From Streptomyces zhihengii (GTDB lineage Bacteria; Actinomycetota; Actinomycetes; Streptomycetales; Streptomycetaceae), in NCBI RefSeq assembly GCF_016919245.1, contig NZ_JAFEJA010000001.1, positions 2,452,001 through 2,516,000 on the forward strand: a DNA stretch of 64,000 bases, read 5' to 3'. Positions 9,510 through 18,755 of the stretch are shown one piece after another (within the stretch, counting starts at the first letter, position 1; each line of letters starts with the position of its first letter). Below the pieces are notes generated by a model. That model saw only the letters and a list, made by a program, of their open reading frames with translations. It made no database searches and was not told the origin of the DNA. The position numbers were made by a program, and so were the translations under genes.

Positions 9510-10358
9510 ATGAGAGAAACACCCGCCTCGCGGGAGACCGCGGGCGGTGCCGGGCCGGAGCCTCCCCAGCCTCGACCCGGTCGTGCCATCGCGCACACCG
9601 CTGGAGCCTCACGCTCCGGAACTCCTCACCGATCGGATGGCCGCCCGCCCCACACCCCCCGGGGCGCGCGGCAAACCGGTCCGGCCGGCCGCACCGGAAC
9701 CACCCCCCCTGTTCCGGTGCGGCCGGCCTCTCGGCGTTCCCGGGCGGCGGTCGCCGCCGTCTGCGGCGCCCTCTTCGCCCTGATCACCTGGCAGGTGGTG
9801 GCCCACGGCCCGCTGCGCGACGCCGACGAGCGTCTGGGCCGGGCCGTCTTCCGTGTCGTGCCCGACGCGCTGACCCAGCCCCTGGCCGATCTGGGCGGCA
9901 TGGCCGTCGCGCCGCCCGTGCTCGCGCTCGCCGCCGGCTGGGTGCTGTGGCGGGGCCGCGAGTGGCTGCGGGCGGGCGCGGCGCTGCTGGCGATGGCCGC
10001 GGTCCCGGCGCTGGTGGCGCCGCTGAAGCTGCTGATCGCGCGGCCCGGGCCGCTGGAGCCCGGCACCGGGTGGTACCCCTCGGGCCACACGGCCACCGCG
10101 ATGGTCGCCTACGTGGCGGCCGCGATGCTGATCTCCCCGTACACCCGCCGGCGATGGCCGATGCCCGTCGCCGTGGTGCTCACGGTGGCGACGGGCATCG
10201 GGCTGGTGCTGCGCGGCTATCACTGGCCGCTGGACGTCCTCGGAAGCTGGTGCCTCTTCGGTGCCGTGCTGGTGGTGCTCGGCTCCCTGGGGAGCGGCTC
10301 CGCCGGGGTCAGCTCCAGCGGTAGGCGTCGAAGTTCTTCGAGAACTCGTACTGGTTGA
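9510..10358 (+). CDS. PAP2-superfamily membrane phosphatase
   Basis: The protein is about 282 residues, depending on the start. The first 80 residues are a Pro/Arg-rich tail, followed by five or six hydrophobic segments. The three PAP2 phosphatase motifs are present: KLLIARP, PSGHTATA and RGYHWPLDV. Such enzymes hydrolyse lipid phosphates or undecaprenyl diphosphate at the membrane. The open frame reaches back to 9429; the ATG at 9510 is a choice without a strong ribosome site. The 3' end overlaps the end of the convergent chitinase gene by 50 bases, so no terminator separates them. Confidence 0.82.
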   Translation: MRETPASRETAGGAGPEPPQPRPGRAIAHTAGASRSGTPHRSDGRPPHTPRGARQTGPAGRTGTTPPVPVRPASRRSRAAVAAVCGALFALITWQVVAHGPLRDADERLGRAVFRVVPDALTQPLADLGGMAVAPPVLALAAGWVLWRGREWLRAGAALLAMAAVPALVAPLKLLIARPGPLEPGTGWYPSGHTATAMVAYVAAAMLISPYTRRRWPMPVAVVLTVATGIGLVLRGYHWPLDVLGSWCLFGAVLVVLGSLGSGSAGVSSSGRRRSSSRTRTG

Positions 10359-12114
10359 AGCGGTCCCAGTTGATGGACCAGGTCATCAGTCCGCGCAGCG
10401 CGGGCCAGGTGCCGTGGGTCCGGTAGGACCCGCAGTCGGTGCCCTTGGTCAGGCAGTTGAGCGCCTTGTTCACCTCGGCCGGGGTGGTGTGCCCGTTGCC
10501 GGCCTGGGTGGACGCGGGCAGGCCGATGGCGACCTGCTCGGGGCGCAGGGCGGGGAAGACCCTGCTCTGGTCGCCCGCCACGGGGAAGCCGGCCAGCAGC
10601 ATGTCCGTCATGGCGATGTGGAAGTCCGCGCCGCCCATGGAGTGGTACTGGTTGTCGAGGCCCATGATCGGGCCCGAGTTGTAGTCCTGGACGTGCAGCA
10701 GGGTGAGGTCGTCGCGCAGGGCGTGGATGACCGGGAGGTAGGCGCCGGCGCGCGGGTCCTGGCCGCCCCAGGGGCCCGAGCCGTAGAACTGGTAGCCGAG
10801 CTGGACGAAGAACGTCTCCGGGGCCATGGTCAGCACGAAGTCGGAGCCGTAGCGCGCCTTGATGGTCTTCACGGCGGAGATCAGGTTGACGATCACCGGC
10901 GACGTGGGGTTGCGGAAGTCGGTGTCGCCGGTGTTCAGCGACAGCGAGTGGCCCTCGAAGTCGATGTCGAGTCCGTCGAGTCCGTACTCGTCGATGATCT
11001 TCGACACGGAGGTGACGAAGGCGTCGCGGGCGGCGGTGGAGGCGAGCTGGACCTGGCCGTTGGCGCCGCCGATGGAGATGAGGACCTTCTTGCCGGCGGC
11101 CTGCTTGGCCTTGATCGCGGCCTTGAACTCGGCCACCGACTCGACGTTCGGGCATTCGCTCACGGGGCAGAGCGAGAAGCGGATGTCGCCCGAGGTGGCG
11201 GAGGTCGGCTCGCCGAAGGCGAGGTTGATGACGTCCCAGGAGTCGGGCACGTCGGACATGCGGGTGTAGCCGGAGCCGTTGGCGAAGCTGGCGTGCAGAT
11301 AGCCGACGAGGGCGTGGGCGGGAAGCTCGGCGCCGCCGCCGTCCCCGCCGCCCGTCGCGGTGGTGACGCTCACGGCGGCCGACTTGGCGGACTCGCCCGC
11401 CTCGTTGACGGCGGAGACCTGGAAGCTGTAGGCGGTGGCGGCGGTCAGGCCGGTGACGGTCGCGGAGGTCCCCGTGACGGTGGTGACCCGGGTGCCGTTG
11501 CGGTAGACGTGGTACGAGCCGGCACCGGAGGACGCGTTCCAGCTCAGCGGCACGGAGGTGGTGCCGGGGGTGCCCGCGCGCAGGTTGCCGGGCGCGGCCG
11601 GGACGGTCGCCGGGTCGCCGCCGGGGCCCACCAGCGAGATGTCGTCGGCGTGGTAGGCCGGGGTGCCGTACCAGCCGTGGGTGTAGAGGGTGACCGAGGT
11701 GGTCGAGGGGCCGGTGCGGAAGGTGGTCGTCAGCCTCTGCCAGGTGGACGCCGAGGGGGTCCAGGTGGAGACGTCGGTGGTCCCGGTGCCGGAGGCGCCG
11801 AGGTAGACGTAGCCTCCCTGCACCCAGCCGCTGAGCGTGTAGGCGGAGTCGGGCTTCACGGTGACCGTCTGGGAGCACCGGGCGTTGTCGCTGCCGGCCG
11901 GGGTGGCCTTGAGCGCCGAGACGCCGCCGTGGACGGGTGAGGAGACGGCGGCGCCGCTGCCGGCGGTGCAGCTCCAGCCGGTCAGGCCGGCTTCGAAGCC
12001 GCCGTTGCGGGCGAGTTCGGCATCGGCGGCGGTTGCGGACGTCGCCGTGGCGACGAGCGCCGACGCGGCGAGGGCGGCTGCCGTCAGGGCAGCACTGAGT
12101 CTGGTGCGGTGCAC
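10309..12114 (-). CDS. chiB: Secreted GH18 chitinase with carbohydrate-binding and FnIII domains
   Basis: This 601-residue exochitinase-type protein hydrolyses chitin outside the cell. A Sec signal peptide covers about 1-29. It is followed by a CBM-like domain (about 32-165), a fibronectin type III domain (175-253), a Gly-rich linker (255-262) and a GH18 barrel (265-601). The catalytic DxxDxDxE motif is intact: D380, D383, D385 and the acid E387. S. coelicolor ChiB, which I recall as SCO5673, has the same architecture and context, so the symbol is by analogy. The promoter carries a DasR-type operator, indicating induction by chitin-derived sugars. Confidence 0.9.
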   Translation of the reverse strand: MHRTRLSAALTAAALAASALVATATSATAADAELARNGGFEAGLTGWSCTAGSGAAVSSPVHGGVSALKATPAGSDNARCSQTVTVKPDSAYTLSGWVQGGYVYLGASGTGTTDVSTWTPSASTWQRLTTTFRTGPSTTSVTLYTHGWYGTPAYHADDISLVGPGGDPATVPAAPGNLRAGTPGTTSVPLSWNASSGAGSYHVYRNGTRVTTVTGTSATVTGLTAATAYSFQVSAVNEAGESAKSAAVSVTTATGGGDGGGAELPAHALVGYLHASFANGSGYTRMSDVPDSWDVINLAFGEPTSATSGDIRFSLCPVSECPNVESVAEFKAAIKAKQAAGKKVLISIGGANGQVQLASTAARDAFVTSVSKIIDEYGLDGLDIDFEGHSLSLNTGDTDFRNPTSPVIVNLISAVKTIKARYGSDFVLTMAPETFFVQLGYQFYGSGPWGGQDPRAGAYLPVIHALRDDLTLLHVQDYNSGPIMGLDNQYHSMGGADFHIAMTDMLLAGFPVAGDQSRVFPALRPEQVAIGLPASTQAGNGHTTPAEVNKALNCLTKGTDCGSYRTHGTWPALRGLMTWSINWDRFNQYEFSKNFDAYRWS

Positions 12115-12158
12115 AACTGCCTCCGGACATGGGGGTGATGGAGAGGTGCGGCGGCCAC

Positions 12159-12191
12159 AACATGGTCCAGACCAATCCGGTTGTCAAGACC
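12159..12191 (-). promoter_or_regulatory. Chitinase promoter with direct repeats and a dre-like DasR operator
   Basis: On the minus strand TTGACA (12182-12187) is 17 bases from CATGTT (12159-12164), a good -35/-10 pair. The palindrome TGGTCCAGACCA (12163-12174) overlaps the -10 and matches the dre consensus of DasR. A related half copy TTGTCAAGACC (12181-12191) overlaps the -35. A direct-repeat pair over the promoter is characteristic of Streptomyces chitinase genes. Confidence 0.85.
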
Positions 12192-12206
12192 TCTGGCAGC
12201 CGCCCC

Positions 12207-12680
12207 TCACCGTCCCCCGTCCGTGTCGCGCTCCGCGCGGGCCACCACGGCGGCCGCCTCGTGCATCGCGAGCTCCAGCAGCGCAGGGTCGTTGAGCGTG
12301 CCCGATCCGTCCGGCACGACCAGCCAGCGCACCTTGCCCACGCTGCGCCCGGGGTACGGCACGACGATCCAGGTGCCGCGGCCGGCCGTGCGGATGCCGG
12401 TGCCCATCCAGCGGCCCGCCGTGCCGGGCGGGACGAAGAAGCCGAGGCGCGATTCGCCGAAGTCGGCGAGCACCGGCCCCGGCCTGCCGACCAGCCGGTT
12501 CAGCACGTCGAGGGTGGGGTGGCCCAGCCCGCCGGGCAGGATCAGGACGTCCCAGCGCCTCCCGGCGGGCAGCAGCGTGATCCGGTGGGGGCTGCGCTTC
12601 CACTCCCGCAGACAGGTCTGCGGGTCCGGCGCGGCTCCCGCGAGCCACTGAGCCGCGTTCCTGGCGCCCGAGCCACTCAT
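12207..12680 (-). CDS. Conserved actinomycete protein of unknown function
   Basis: This 157-residue soluble protein has no signal peptide or membrane segment and no motif I can assign confidently. It contains short conserved-looking segments such as WDVLILPGGLG (near 43) and GTWIVVPYPG. The overall pattern resembles small Streptomyces proteins found next to chiB. I chose the ATG at 12680 because GGAG lies six bases upstream; an in-frame start 12 codons earlier is possible. It is convergent with nothing and ends just before the chitinase promoter region. Confidence 0.65.
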   Translation of the reverse strand: MSGSGARNAAQWLAGAAPDPQTCLREWKRSPHRITLLPAGRRWDVLILPGGLGHPTLDVLNRLVGRPGPVLADFGESRLGFFVPPGTAGRWMGTGIRTAGRGTWIVVPYPGRSVGKVRWLVVPDGSGTLNDPALLELAMHEAAAVVARAERDTDGGR

Positions 12681-12808
12681 CGTGGTCTCCATTCCGTGGG
12701 GGGACGGTGTTTCCACCCAGGGAGAGCGCGCCGGGCCCCGGCTATGACGCGACTTCCGCGCGCTCTTCGGAAAAGATCGGCGGCGAAACGGAGCACGTGT
12801 GCGCGCCG

Positions 12809-12961
12809 GGGAGCCCGGGAGGCCGTACGAGCACGGGCAAGGGGAGCCCCGTCAGCCGTACGAACCCGGGCCGGGAGCCCGTCAGCGGTGCGAGCCCGGG
12901 CCCGGGAGCCCCGTCAGCCGTCGGAGCGCGGGCCCGCGAGCCCCGTCAGCTGTCGAAGCCC
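12809..12961. repeat. Five imperfect tandem repeats of 26-33 bp reaching into the oxidoreductase stop codon
   Basis: The units are at about 12809-12841, 12842-12872, 12873-12903, 12904-12935 and 12936-12961. They share a GGGAGCCCCGTCAGC-type core. The last unit includes the final codons and stop of the oxidoreductase gene, so the array looks like repeated duplication of that gene end. Four of the units lie wholly in the intergenic stretch. Confidence 0.75.
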
Positions 12962-14358
12962 AGGCCGAGCCGGTCCATGGCCTTCAGCCACAGGTTGCGC
13001 CGGCCGCCGTTGGCGTCCGCCCGGGCCAGCGACCACTTGGTGAGTCCGATGCCCGCCCAGGCGACCGGTTCCGGCGGGAACGGCAGCGGCCTGCTGCGCA
13101 CCATCTCCAGCCGGGTGCGTTCCGTCGGCCGGCCGGCGAGCAGGTCGAGCATCACGTCGGCGCCGAACCGGGTGGCCCCGACGCCGAGCCCGGTGTACCC
13201 GGCGGCGTACGCGACCCGGCCGCCGTGGGCGGTGCCGAAGAAGGCCGAGAAGCGTGAGCAGGTGTCGATCGCCCCGCCCCAGGCGTGCGAGAACCGGACC
13301 CCTTCGAGCTGCGGGAAGCAGTGGAAGAAGTGCTCCGCCAGCTTGAGGTAGGTCTCCGGCCGGTGGTCCATCTCCGCGCTGAGCCGGCCGCCGTACGGGT
13401 ACACGGCGTCGTAGCCGCCCCACAGGATGCGGTTGTCCGCGGTGATGCGGAAGTAGTGGAACTGGTTGGCGCTGTCGCCGAGCCCCTGGCGCCGCCGCCA
13501 GCCGACCGACGCCAGCCGCGCGGCGTCGAGCGGCTCGGTCGCCAGCGCGTAGTCGTACACCGGCACGGTGTACGGGCGCACCCGGCGGACCAGCGACGGG
13601 AAGACGTTGGTGCCCAGCGCGACCCGGCGCGCGAAGACCCTTCCGTAGGGGGTGCGGACGGCCATCCCGGGCCCCGAGCGGACCAGTTCGAGGCCGGGGG
13701 TGTTCTCGTGGATCCGGACGCCGAGGTCCAGGCACGCCCGCTTCAGGCCCCAGGCGAGCTTCGCCGGGTGCAGCATGGCGACGCCGTGCCGGTCCCACAG
13801 GCCGCCGAGGAAGGTGGGCGAGTCCACCTCGGCGCGCACCTCGTCCCGGTCCAGCAGCTCCATGCCGCCGAGGCCGAGGCGGGTGGCCGCGTCGTGCAGT
13901 TCCCGCAGTTCGCCGAGGTGGTGGGGCTCGGTGGCCACGTCGATCTCGCCGGTGCGCTCGAAGTCGCAGTCGATGCCGTGGCGGGCGACGGTGTCCTCGA
14001 TGGCGTCGAGGTTGCGGGCGCCCAGGTCCTCCAGCACGGCCAGCTCACCCGGCCAGCGGGCCAGCCCGTTGCCGAGACCGTGGGTGAGGGAGGCCGCGCA
14101 GAAGCCGCCGTTGCGGCCGGACGCCGCCCAGCCCACCTCGCGGCCCTCGATCAGCACCACGTCCCGTGCCGGATCGCGCTCCTTGGCCAGCAGCGCGGTC
14201 CACAGGCCGCTGTAGCCGCCGCCCACCACGAGGAGGTCGCAGTGCTCGGTCGCGGTGAGCGCGGGCAGGGCGGCGGGCCTGCCGGGATCCTCCAGCCAGA
14301 AGGGGACGGGCTGTGCGTCCGCCAGGGACGCGGCGAAGGGCATGGCTGCTGGGGCCAT
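12946..14358 (-). CDS. FAD-dependent oxidoreductase, PuuB-like (gamma-glutamylpolyamine oxidase candidate)
   Basis: This 470-residue flavoprotein of the D-amino-acid-oxidase (DAO) family has the dinucleotide-binding motif VVGGGYSG at 44-51. A second conserved GWAASGRNGG segment follows. PuuB-type enzymes oxidise gamma-glutamylputrescine to the aldehyde, with peroxide as by-product. It is the last gene of an operon with an aldehyde dehydrogenase and a polyamine importer, which supports that role; a related amine oxidase activity cannot be excluded. The ATG at 14358 has GAGG(A)G upstream; another ATG five codons later is possible. It is separated from potC by about 200 bases containing a tandem repeat. 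Confidence 0.82.
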   Translation of the reverse strand: MAPAAMPFAASLADAQPVPFWLEDPGRPAALPALTATEHCDLLVVGGGYSGLWTALLAKERDPARDVVLIEGREVGWAASGRNGGFCAASLTHGLGNGLARWPGELAVLEDLGARNLDAIEDTVARHGIDCDFERTGEIDVATEPHHLGELRELHDAATRLGLGGMELLDRDEVRAEVDSPTFLGGLWDRHGVAMLHPAKLAWGLKRACLDLGVRIHENTPGLELVRSGPGMAVRTPYGRVFARRVALGTNVFPSLVRRVRPYTVPVYDYALATEPLDAARLASVGWRRRQGLGDSANQFHYFRITADNRILWGGYDAVYPYGGRLSAEMDHRPETYLKLAEHFFHCFPQLEGVRFSHAWGGAIDTCSRFSAFFGTAHGGRVAYAAGYTGLGVGATRFGADVMLDLLAGRPTERTRLEMVRSRPLPFPPEPVAWAGIGLTKWSLARADANGGRRNLWLKAMDRLGLGFDS

Positions 14359-14440
14359 GGTTCCCACTCCTCGTGAGCGATGCGGTGTGCGGTCGGGCCG
14401 GCGGCCTCTCGTCCGGATCCTGACGGGCCGGTCCGCCGGA

Positions 14441-14506
14441 ATCCAGGCGAAACGCCCCGGGCCTGCCGTCCGGATCCAGGCGAAACGCCCGGGGCCTGCC
14501 GTCCGG
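14441..14506. repeat. Two tandem 33-bp repeats between potC and the oxidoreductase gene
   Basis: The copies 14441-14473 and 14474-14506 differ at one position within a C/G run. A degenerate third copy may continue to about 14534. They lie inside the operon, between a permease stop and the next start. Confidence 0.8.
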
Positions 14507-14558
14507 ATCGGGGCGATCGCGTGCCCCGGTCCGGACGGAGCTGCTTTCGCGGCACGCC

Positions 14559-15350
14559 CTAGCGGGCGGTCTTCCTCCGGCGGTTGCCGATGAGCTGTCC
14601 GGCGACCACGACCAGGACGGCGACGGCGAACATGGCGGTGCCGATCACGTTGATCTGCACCGGTGTGCCGCGCTGCGCCGAGCCCCAGACGAACATGGGG
14701 AAGGTGACCGTGGAGCCGGAGTTGAAGTTGGTGATGATGAAGTCGTCGAAGGAGAGCGCGAAGGCGAGCATCGCGCCGGCCGCGATGCCGGGCGCGGCAA
14801 TCGGCAGCGTGACCCGCAGGAAGGTCTGCACGGGGCCCGCGTACAGGTCGCGCGCCGCCTCCTCCAGACGTGGGTCCATGGACATCACCCGGGCCTTGAC
14901 GGCGACCACGACGAAGCTGAGGCAGAACATCGTGTGGGCGATGAGGATGGTCCAGAAGCCCAGCTCGACACCGAGGTTGAGGAAGAGTGTGAGCAGCGAG
15001 GCGGCCATGACCACCTCGGGCATCGCCATCGGCAGGAAGATCAGCGAGTTGACGGTGGAGCGCGCCCGGAAGCGGTAGCGGACCAGCGCGAAGGCGATCA
15101 TCGCGCCGAGGACGGTGGCGCCGATCGTCGCCCAGAGGGCGATCTGCAGCGACAGGGCGAGCGAGGCGCACATGTCGGCGACGCCGCACGGGTCCGTCCA
15201 CGCGTCGGTGGAGAACTGCTGCCAGGAGTAGTTGAACCGGCCGGCCGGCTTGTTGAACGAGAAGACCATCACGACGATGTTCGGGACGATCAGGTACGCG
15301 AGCGTGAGCAGGCCCGCGACGACCACGACGTTGCGCCTGAGCCAACGCAT
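14559..15350 (-). CDS. potC: Spermidine/putrescine ABC importer permease
   Basis: This 263-residue inner-membrane permease has about six transmembrane segments. The cytoplasmic EAA loop reads EAARDLYAGPVQTFLRVTLP, the coupling site for the ATPase. It should form a heterodimer with the preceding PotB. Its ATG overlaps the PotB stop by one base (TGATG), giving translational coupling. The sequence resembles PotC of the polyamine/opine/iron transporter family; substrate assignment rests on the neighbouring genes. Confidence 0.88.
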   Translation of the reverse strand: MRWLRRNVVVVAGLLTLAYLIVPNIVVMVFSFNKPAGRFNYSWQQFSTDAWTDPCGVADMCASLALSLQIALWATIGATVLGAMIAFALVRYRFRARSTVNSLIFLPMAMPEVVMAASLLTLFLNLGVELGFWTILIAHTMFCLSFVVVAVKARVMSMDPRLEEAARDLYAGPVQTFLRVTLPIAAPGIAAGAMLAFALSFDDFIITNFNSGSTVTFPMFVWGSAQRGTPVQINVIGTAMFAVAVLVVVAGQLIGNRRRKTAR

Positions 15351-16273
15351 CAGACCAGGTCCTCCGTTCCCGCCCGGCGGATGTAGACGGTGACCGTGAC
15401 CAGCACGACCGCCATCAGGATGAACGACAGCGCGGCGGCCGTCGGGTAGTCCAGGACCCGCAGGAACTGCGACTGGATGACGTTGCCGATCATGCGGGTG
15501 TCCGTCGAGCCGAGGAGCTGGGCGTTGACGTAGTCGCCGCTCGCCGGGATGAACGTGAGCAGGGTGCCCGAGACGACGCCCGGCATGGACAGCGGGAAGG
15601 TGACCTTCCGGAAGACCGTGGAGGGCCGGGCGTAGAGGTCGCCGGCCGCCTCGTGGAGGCGGGGGTCGATCCGCTCCAGGGAGGTGTAGAGGGGCAGGAT
15701 CATGAACGGGAGGAAGTTGTAGGTCAGACCGGTGACGACGGCCAGCGGCGTGGCCAGCACCCGCTCCCCCTCGGTCATCCCGAGCCAGCTCGTGATGTCG
15801 AGGAAGTGGATCGCGTTGAGGAACTCCACCACCGGGCCGCCGTCCGCGAGGATCGTCTTCCAGGCGAGCGTGCGGATCAGGAAGCTGGTGAAGAACGGCG
15901 CGATGACCAGCACCAGCAGCACGTTGCGCCAGCGGCCCGCCCGGAAGGCGATGAGGTAGGCGAGCGGGTAGCCGAGCAGCAGGCAGAGCACCGTGGCGGT
16001 GCCCGCGTACAGCAGCGAGCGCAGGAACTGCGGGTAGTACTCGGTCAGCGCGTCCCAGTAGGTGGCGACGTGCCAGGTGACCTCGAAGCCCTTCTCCAGC
16101 GAGCCGGTCTGCACCGAGGTCGACGCCTGGTAGACGAGCGGCAGCGCGAAGAAGACGAGCAGCCACAGGATGCCCGGCAGCAGCAGCCAGTACGGCACGA
16201 GCCGGCGGCGCATCGACGTCCGGTGGACCACGGGCTCGGCGGGGGCCGCCGGCGGGGCCTCGGTGACGGTCAC
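15350..16273 (-). CDS. potB: Spermidine/putrescine ABC importer permease
   Basis: The 307-residue permease has a short cytoplasmic N-tail and about six membrane segments. Its EAA loop is EAAGDLYARPSTVFRKVTFP. It pairs with PotC to form the channel. The ATG overlaps the potA stop by four bases (ATGA), and its own stop overlaps potC, so the whole transporter is one translation-coupled unit. Confidence 0.88.
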   Translation of the reverse strand: MTVTEAPPAAPAEPVVHRTSMRRRLVPYWLLLPGILWLLVFFALPLVYQASTSVQTGSLEKGFEVTWHVATYWDALTEYYPQFLRSLLYAGTATVLCLLLGYPLAYLIAFRAGRWRNVLLVLVIAPFFTSFLIRTLAWKTILADGGPVVEFLNAIHFLDITSWLGMTEGERVLATPLAVVTGLTYNFLPFMILPLYTSLERIDPRLHEAAGDLYARPSTVFRKVTFPLSMPGVVSGTLLTFIPASGDYVNAQLLGSTDTRMIGNVIQSQFLRVLDYPTAAALSFILMAVVLVTVTVYIRRAGTEDLV

Positions 16274-17421
16274 GGCGTCTCCTCCACCGACTCCGTGCCG
16301 GCCGTGATGTCCTGGGCGGCGTCGAGGCCGAAGGTGTGCTCCGGGTCCCAGTGCAGGACCACCTCGGCGCCGGGCCCGAGGCCGGTGTGCTGCCCGGTGT
16401 TCTGGGCGTAGACCTCGATGGCCTTGCCGGCCGGGCTCTCGACGAGGTACTGCGTGGAGACGCCGATGAACGAGGAGTCCACGACGCGGCCGGTGACGGT
16501 GTTGCGTCCGGCGGCCACGGCGTCCTGCTCGCCGGCGGGCGCCAGGGAGATCTTCTCCGGGCGGACGCCCACCAGCAGGCGGCCGCCGGCGCGCGTGCCC
16601 TCGGGACAGCGTCGCCGCGGCAGCCGCAGCGTGGTGCCGCCCGCGGAGGCGAGCACCTCGTCGCCGCCGGCGGCCGCGACCTCGGCCTCGATCAGGTTGG
16701 AGGTGCCGAGGAAGTTGGCGACGAACGTGGTCTGCGGGTTCTCGTAGAGGTCGGCGGGGGCGCCGAGCTGCTCGACCCGGCCGCCGTTCATCACCGCGAC
16801 CGTGTCGGCCATGGTCATGGCCTCCTCCTGGTCGTGGGTGACATGCACGAAGGTGATGCCGACCTCGGTCTGGATGCGCTTGAGTTCGAGCTGCATCTGA
16901 CGGCGCAGCTTGAGGTCGAGGGCGCCGAGGGGCTCGTCGAGCAGGAGCACCTGCGGGTGGTTGATCAGGGCGCGGGCGACGGCGACGCGCTGCTGCTGTC
17001 CGCCGGAGAGCTGGTGGGGCCGGCGCTGGGCGAAGTCGCCGAGCTGGACCAGGTCGAGCATCTCCCCGACCTGCTTCTTCACCGAGGAGACGCCGCGGCG
17101 GCGCAGGCCGAAGGCGACGTTCTCGTAGATGCTCAGGTGGGGGAAGAGGGCGTAGCTCTGGAAGACGGTGTTGACCGGCCGTTTGTGGGGCGGCAGGTCG
17201 GTGACGTCCCGCGCGCCGAGCGAGACGGTGCCGGTGCTGGGCTCCTCCAGGCCGGCGATCATGCGCAGGGTGGTGGTCTTGCCGCAGCCGGAGGCGCCGA
17301 GCAGGGCGAAGAACGAGCCCTGGGGGACGGTGAGGTCCAGGTGGTGCACGGCGGTGAAGGAGCCGTAGGTCTTGCTGATCCCGGCGAGGCGGACGTCCCC
17401 GCCCGCTGTGTTGTCAGTCAT
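16270..17421 (-). CDS. potA: Spermidine/putrescine ABC importer ATP-binding protein
   Basis: This 383-residue ATPase drives polyamine import. Walker A is GASGCGKTT (42-50), the signature is LSGGQ (138-142) and Walker B is LLLDEP (159-164). The C-terminal third (about 250-370) is a TOBE-type regulatory domain. All ATPase motifs are canonical. It lies 35 bases after potD and overlaps potB. Confidence 0.9.
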   Translation of the reverse strand: MTDNTAGGDVRLAGISKTYGSFTAVHHLDLTVPQGSFFALLGASGCGKTTTLRMIAGLEEPSTGTVSLGARDVTDLPPHKRPVNTVFQSYALFPHLSIYENVAFGLRRRGVSSVKKQVGEMLDLVQLGDFAQRRPHQLSGGQQQRVAVARALINHPQVLLLDEPLGALDLKLRRQMQLELKRIQTEVGITFVHVTHDQEEAMTMADTVAVMNGGRVEQLGAPADLYENPQTTFVANFLGTSNLIEAEVAAAGGDEVLASAGGTTLRLPRRRCPEGTRAGGRLLVGVRPEKISLAPAGEQDAVAAGRNTVTGRVVDSSFIGVSTQYLVESPAGKAIEVYAQNTGQHTGLGPGAEVVLHWDPEHTFGLDAAQDITAGTESVEETP

Positions 17422-17456
17422 GGGTCGCGTCCCAGGTGGTGTCGGGTCGGTGGCGG

Positions 17457-18704
17457 TCAGGCGCCGATGAGCTTGGCGAACTTCTCCTCGTACGCCGTCT
17501 CCTCCTCGCTGCTGAGCGAACGGAAGGAGTGGGACTTGGCCGCCATGGCCTCGTCCGGGATGATCAGCGGGTTCTTCGCGAGCTCCGGGTCGATCTTCGC
17601 GAGCTCGGGGCCGACACCGGCCACCGGTGTCACGTAGTTGATGTAGGCGGCGAGCTGCGCCGCGACCGGGAGTTCGTAGTAGTAGTCGATCAGCCGGGTG
17701 GCGTTCTTCCGGTGCCGGGCCTGCGCCGGGACGAGCAGGTTGTCGGTGGCGGTCATGTAGCCGGCCGCCGGGATCGAGAAGCGGATGTCCGGGTTGTCGG
17801 CCTGGAGCTGGATCAGGTCACCGGCCCAGGCGACGCAGGCGGCGATGTCGCCCTTGTCGAGGTCGGAGGTGTAGTCGTTGCCGGTGAAGCGGCGGATCTG
17901 CTTCTTGTCGACGGCCTTCTGGAGCCGGCCGATCGCGGCGTCGTAGTCGGCGTCGGTGACCTTCTCGGGGGACTTGCCCATGTCGAGCAGGGTGAGGCCG
18001 ACGGTGTCGCGCATCTCGGTGAGCAGGCTGACCCGCCCCTTGAGCGCGGGGTCGTCGAGGAGCTGGGTCATGGAGTCGACCTTGCGGCCGCCGGTGGCCT
18101 TGACGTTGTACGCGATGACGGCCGGGATACCGGTCCACGGGTAGCTGTAGGCGCGGCCCGGGTCCCAGTCGGGGCTGCGGAACTGCTGGGACAGGTTGGC
18201 GAAGGCGTGCGGCAGCAGCGAGGCGTCGAGCTTCTGCACCCAGCCGAGCCGGATCATCCGGGCGGCCAGCCAGTCGGTGACGTTGATCAGGTCGCGGCCG
18301 GTGTCCTGGCCGGCCGCGAGCTGCGGCTGGATCTTGCCGAAGAACTCGACGTTGTCGTTGATGTCCTCGGTGTACTTGACCGCGATGCCGGTGCGCTTGG
18401 TGAAGGCGGCGAGGGTGGGCCGGGTCTTCCCGTCCTCGCTGGTGTCCATGTACTCGGTCCAGTTGGAGAAGGTGAGCCGCTTCTCCGCGTCCGAGTGGTC
18501 GTCCGAGGCCGCCGCCCCGTTCTCGCGCTTGGCGGGCGGGATGCCGCAGGCGCTCAGCAGCCCGGCGCCGCCGGCGGTGAGCGCGCCGATGCCCGAGGCG
18601 CGCAGCAGCGAACGGCGGGAGAGCGCGCCCCTGCCCCCCGTCAGACTGCGCCGCATCGCGGCGATCTGGGCCGCCGAGAGGCGTTCGGCTTCGTAACTCT
18701 CCAT
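17457..18704 (-). CDS. potD: Polyamine-binding Tat lipoprotein of the ABC importer
   Basis: This 415-residue extracellular solute-binding protein captures putrescine or spermidine for PotABC. The N-terminus is unusually long: a cytoplasmic stretch, then the twin-arginine motif SRRSLL (29-34), a hydrophobic core and the lipobox LLSAC with Cys53. Export therefore appears to be by Tat followed by lipid anchoring, common in Streptomyces. The mature part has a PotD-like opening, FSNWTEYM. The gene follows the aldehyde dehydrogenase gene by about 50 bases. Confidence 0.88.
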   Translation of the reverse strand: MESYEAERLSAAQIAAMRRSLTGGRGALSRRSLLRASGIGALTAGGAGLLSACGIPPAKRENGAAASDDHSDAEKRLTFSNWTEYMDTSEDGKTRPTLAAFTKRTGIAVKYTEDINDNVEFFGKIQPQLAAGQDTGRDLINVTDWLAARMIRLGWVQKLDASLLPHAFANLSQQFRSPDWDPGRAYSYPWTGIPAVIAYNVKATGGRKVDSMTQLLDDPALKGRVSLLTEMRDTVGLTLLDMGKSPEKVTDADYDAAIGRLQKAVDKKQIRRFTGNDYTSDLDKGDIAACVAWAGDLIQLQADNPDIRFSIPAAGYMTATDNLLVPAQARHRKNATRLIDYYYELPVAAQLAAYINYVTPVAGVGPELAKIDPELAKNPLIIPDEAMAAKSHSFRSLSSEEETAYEEKFAKLIGA

Positions 18705-18755
18705 GACGCTCTGCCCTTTCGGGTGGTTTCGGCCGCGGGTCGGGCGGCCTGACGG

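Noticed and set aside
14359..15345. Upstream extension of the FAD oxidoreductase frame over potC
   Set aside because: It covers potC in another frame; the family start is at 14358 with a ribosome site.
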